This document shows, one piece after another, positions 61,659 through 64,000 of a stretch of 64,000 nt of DNA. This stretch comes from Mycolicibacterium sp. CH28 (GTDB lineage Bacteria; Actinomycetota; Actinomycetes; Mycobacteriales; Mycobacteriaceae), in NCBI RefSeq assembly GCF_004745805.1, contig NZ_SRLQ01000017.1, positions 124,001-188,000 on the forward strand, in the 5' to 3' direction. The position numbers and the translations under genes were made by a program. The notes beneath the pieces are model-generated. The model had not been told where the DNA came from and searched no databases. It saw only the letters and a program-made list of their open reading frames with translations. Numbering within the stretch: the stretch's first letter is position 1; every line of letters begins with the position of its first letter.

Positions 61659-62462
61659 ATGACGGATTTCGCGAAGGACGGGCCCGGCTCGCTGGAGGAT
61701 CCACCGAACTCGCTGTCGGCCAGCGCCGAGGCCGTCGACCTGCGAGCCGGCATCGACGGCCTTGCCGGTCTGGTCGCCGACGGCCTGGGATTACCCGAAC
61801 TGCTTTCTGCCGTTGCAGGTTTCGCTGTTCACGCAATTCCCGGTGCTGACGGGGCCGGGGTGACATTGTTGCGAATGGACAGGGCCGACAACATGGTCGA
61901 GGCCTTGGCTGCGAGCGCTCCGTTTGTCGCCGAGATTGACGACCTCCAGTACCGGACCCTCCATGAGGGGCCGTGCATCACCGCTGCGCTCGAACGACGC
62001 ACCGTTCGGTCCGGGTCGTTGGGCGGGGAGAAGATGTGGCCGCGGTTCGGCCCGCGGGTGGGCCGGCTCGGCGTGCACAGCGCGTTGTCGCTGCCATTGC
62101 TACTGCCCGGTCAGGTAGTCGGAGCCATCAACGTCTACGCCTACGGCAAGGACGTTTTCGACGACTACGCCGCCGAGCTCGGCGAGCTGTTCGCCAAACC
62201 CGCCGCCGTCGCGGTGCACAATGGCCAGGTGCTCGCCCAAGCTGTGGCGCTGACCGTCCAGTTGCAGACGGCTCTGTCCACCCGGCCGGTGATCGATCAG
62301 GCGATCGGCCTGATCCGGGGGCGTAGCGGGCGCAGCGCCGAGGAAGCGTTTGCGCAACTTCGGGCCATCAGCCAGGCCGAGCACCGCAAGTTGGCAGACG
62401 TGGCCCAGCGCATGGTCGATGAAGCCGTCCGCCGCGCCCGCGCCCGCAACAACCCGGACTGA
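61659..62462 (+). CDS. GAF-ANTAR antitermination regulator
   Basis: 267 residues. GAF domain at about 45-185 (LHEGPCITAALERRTVRSGSL, SALSLPLLLPGQVVGAINVYA) and ANTAR domain at about 200-260 (RPVIDQAIGLIRGRSGRSAEEAFAQLRAISQAEHRKLADVAQRMV). The GAF domain senses a ligand or redox state and the ANTAR domain binds RNA to let transcription proceed. Target unknown. Confidence 0.9.
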   Translation: MTDFAKDGPGSLEDPPNSLSASAEAVDLRAGIDGLAGLVADGLGLPELLSAVAGFAVHAIPGADGAGVTLLRMDRADNMVEALAASAPFVAEIDDLQYRTLHEGPCITAALERRTVRSGSLGGEKMWPRFGPRVGRLGVHSALSLPLLLPGQVVGAINVYAYGKDVFDDYAAELGELFAKPAAVAVHNGQVLAQAVALTVQLQTALSTRPVIDQAIGLIRGRSGRSAEEAFAQLRAISQAEHRKLADVAQRMVDEAVRRARARNNPD

Positions 62463-62646
62463 ATCGGGCTCTGCGTTGTCGAGTCCTCGCCGCCCTGGCC
62501 AACGAGCGTAGGTTGGTAGCCGAGGAAACACTCACCGGACGGGTCCTGACTCGCGTCCCGGCTTCCCCACCGTTAGGGCGACTTGCCCCGCTCGGCTCCA
62601 GCAGGTTTGATCCGCGCTCGGGAGCGCCGAGCGGAGCAGTATCACA

Positions 62647-63261
62647 ATGACGATCGATGCCGGCTTGGCCCGGGATCTGCGGCTGCTCACCGCGGCACTC
62701 GACGAACCCGGCGCCGATATCGCCGTGAGTCTGCTCAGGTTGGCCGCCGACACCAAGGCGGCGGTACCGAGCTACCTCGGCCTGAGCGTGAGCGTGAGCG
62801 GCACCGATCCCCTGTTCACATTCACCGACCTCGCCGATGGTGCCAGCACGGGCACCATCGCCACGTCGCTGAGGCTGATGCTGCCGGGCGTTGGTGACGG
62901 AGCAGCCCCGTCGGTGGTGGCGCTAACCTTCTATGCCGGGTTGCCGGGAGCCTTCGTCGACCTCGCTGCCGATCTGGCCTGGCTGACCGCCCTCCCTCCG
63001 AGCGACTTTGTTCTCGACCAAAACACCACCACTCCGACCGATTCGCGCTGCGGTACACGCGTTGCGACGGCGTCAGTCGTCAACCAGGCCGTCGGCGTCC
63101 TGATTGGCCGCGGATTCTCCCCCGCGCAGGCCGATAGACAAATCGACACCCGAGCCGCCAATGCTGGCACCGACCGCCAAACCGCCGCCACGCTGATCAT
63201 CGCCATGCTCGGCGACGGCGACGTCGGACCGGACGTCGGCAACTCGGCCGGGCTCAAGTGA
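62647..63261 (+). CDS. ANTAR-like regulator with divergent N-terminal domain
   Basis: 204 residues. The last 65 residues follow the ANTAR pattern in a weakened form (ASVVNQAVGVLIGRGFSPAQADRQIDTRAANAGTDRQTAATLIIAML). The N-terminal 130 residues are a small soluble sensor-like domain without clear family. It follows the GAF-ANTAR gene by 184 bp in the same direction. Weak helix conservation leaves RNA binding uncertain. Confidence 0.7.
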   Translation: MTIDAGLARDLRLLTAALDEPGADIAVSLLRLAADTKAAVPSYLGLSVSVSGTDPLFTFTDLADGASTGTIATSLRLMLPGVGDGAAPSVVALTFYAGLPGAFVDLAADLAWLTALPPSDFVLDQNTTTPTDSRCGTRVATASVVNQAVGVLIGRGFSPAQADRQIDTRAANAGTDRQTAATLIIAMLGDGDVGPDVGNSAGLK

Positions 63262-63449
63262 AACTCCCGCCCCGGCAGAGCAAGTCACTAAAACACGCAG
63301 CTGACGTCGTCCGCGGAGTGGACGGCCATCCGGCAGTCCTCAGACCGCGCCTGCAAAGCGGTGACGATCTGCCCAGGTCCGTCGGCAAGCCCGTCATAGT
63401 GACTCCAATCGTGGAGAATCGTGCAGATCGCAGCGAGTGATTCGGCGGC

Positions 63450-64000
63450 TCAGACCGACAGTGACGGCTCATCCGGTGCGGACAGGCTCAGCACTGCGCC
63501 CGCAACGGCGGGCGAATCGCGGATCTTCGCCTCGAGTGCCCGCAAACGCACGGATAGCAGCGATTCGACGTCGTCACCGACGAGATCGACATCGCCGACG
63601 ATCAACACCGAACGGGGCCCGACGACCTCCAAGCGAAGGTATGTCACGCGCGCCACCTCGGGCATGGCTAAAAGTTCTCCGAGGGCGGCGGCCCGCACCC
63701 GGGGGTCGACCTCCTCCCCGACCAGGAACCGTCGGTTGAGGTTGATCAAAACGACCGCGACCGCTCCGAGCAGCACTCCGATCAGGATCGATGCGATGCC
63801 ATCAGGCGTCGACGACCCGGTTAGCTCACTTGCCACCAGGCCACCTGCGGCCAAAACCAGACCGACCAACGCCGCGGCGTCCTCGGCCACGACTGCGCGC
63901 AGCGCGGGGTCAGAGGTGGCAAGGACGTGCTCGATCAAATCCCGATGCATCGACTCGGCCTCGGGCTTGGACTGCCGAATCGACTGCGCAAACGAAACCG
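63450..64000 (-). CDS. Cation diffusion facilitator family transporter (C-terminal part)
   Basis: The frame is open to the window edge, so the N-terminus with the first helices is outside. The visible part begins FAQSIRQSKPEAESMHRDLIEH, then two membrane helices (AALVGLVLAAGGLVASELTG, IASILIGVLLGAVAVVLINL) and a cytoplasmic domain with RLEVVGPRSVLIVGDVDL. This matches the second half of CDF metal exporters, where AEDAAALVG aligns with the metal-site helix. The likely ions are zinc, iron or manganese; not decidable here. Confidence 0.85.
   Translation of the reverse strand, partial: VSFAQSIRQSKPEAESMHRDLIEHVLATSDPALRAVVAEDAAALVGLVLAAGGLVASELTGSSTPDGIASILIGVLLGAVAVVLINLNRRFLVGEEVDPRVRAAALGELLAMPEVARVTYLRLEVVGPRSVLIVGDVDLVGDDVESLLSVRLRALEAKIRDSPAVAGAVLSLSAPDEPSLSV

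Noticed and set aside
1..64000. CRISPR arrays, tRNA/rRNA genes, insertion sequences or prophage
   Set aside because: No regularly spaced repeats, cloverleaf sequences, transposase motifs (DDE/HUH) or phage structural genes were recognised on reading both strands.

Overview
The window is GC-rich actinobacterial DNA, almost certainly from a fast-growing Mycobacterium (Mycolicibacterium) related to M. smegmatis. Support comes from a mycolic-acid-type SAM methyltransferase, the FadE22 - SDR - sulfite-oxidase-like - LigB - CstA neighbourhood that recalls Rv3061c-Rv3063 of M. tuberculosis, many FadE-type acyl-CoA dehydrogenases, Tat lipoproteins, DUF732/CAP-type secreted proteins and ANTAR regulators. 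No rRNA, tRNA, IS element, phage or CRISPR array was seen.

Layout. 1-7378 (+): tail of a high-affinity group 1h [NiFe] hydrogenase operon: small subunit C-terminus, large subunit, a NifU/Rieske-like iron-sulfur protein, several conserved proteins of unknown function, a 39-residue membrane peptide, the maturation protease and HypC, mostly joined by ATGA/GTGA overlaps. 7335-11018: a MASE1-GAF-PP2C phosphatase, a SIMPL protein and a Pro/Ser-rich anchored protein. 11067-22775: fatty acid oxidation genes, a YedY-like oxidoreductase, ligB, a DinB-like and a FAD protein, cstA with its YbdD-like partner, and a P-loop kinase. 22922-35258: a tetritol (erythritol/threitol) catabolic locus. An eight-gene minus-strand operon (dehydrogenase, binding protein, two permeases, two ATPases, D-erythrulose kinase, RpiB-like isomerase) diverges from a SorC-type regulator and a threitol-dehydrogenase-like SDR, and an FGGY kinase converges on them. 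Operator-like palindromes and a CRP-like site lie in the divergent promoter.

35345-39299: an acyl-CoA dehydrogenase pair, an LLM F420-type oxidoreductase and a MarR regulator. 39708-42543: an MFS exporter fused in frame to an isochorismatase-like domain, followed by an isochorismatase-like lipoprotein; matching operators lie near marR and the exporter. 42635-49932: SDR, SOUL protein, mycolate-type methyltransferase, SulP transporter, a secreted protein, a PAS-ANTAR regulator, a CPBP protease and a VanX-like dipeptidase. 50188-54422: a TetR-controlled upper meta-cleavage operon (hydroxylase, hydrolase, extradiol dioxygenase) beside a frameshifted relic of 4-hydroxy-2-oxovalerate aldolase. 54484-57571: a hydrolase/Baeyer-Villiger monooxygenase pair divergent from a TetR gene with a clear operator. 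57592-59995: small envelope and secreted proteins, then a gene graveyard with CAP-domain and serine-protease relics. 59996-64000: SPFH protein, a STAS antagonist, GAF-ANTAR and ANTAR regulators, and a cation diffusion facilitator running off the window edge.

Gene calls rest on translated sequence, motifs and context alone; no database search was run. DUF numbers and symbols are from recall of families and should be read as such.
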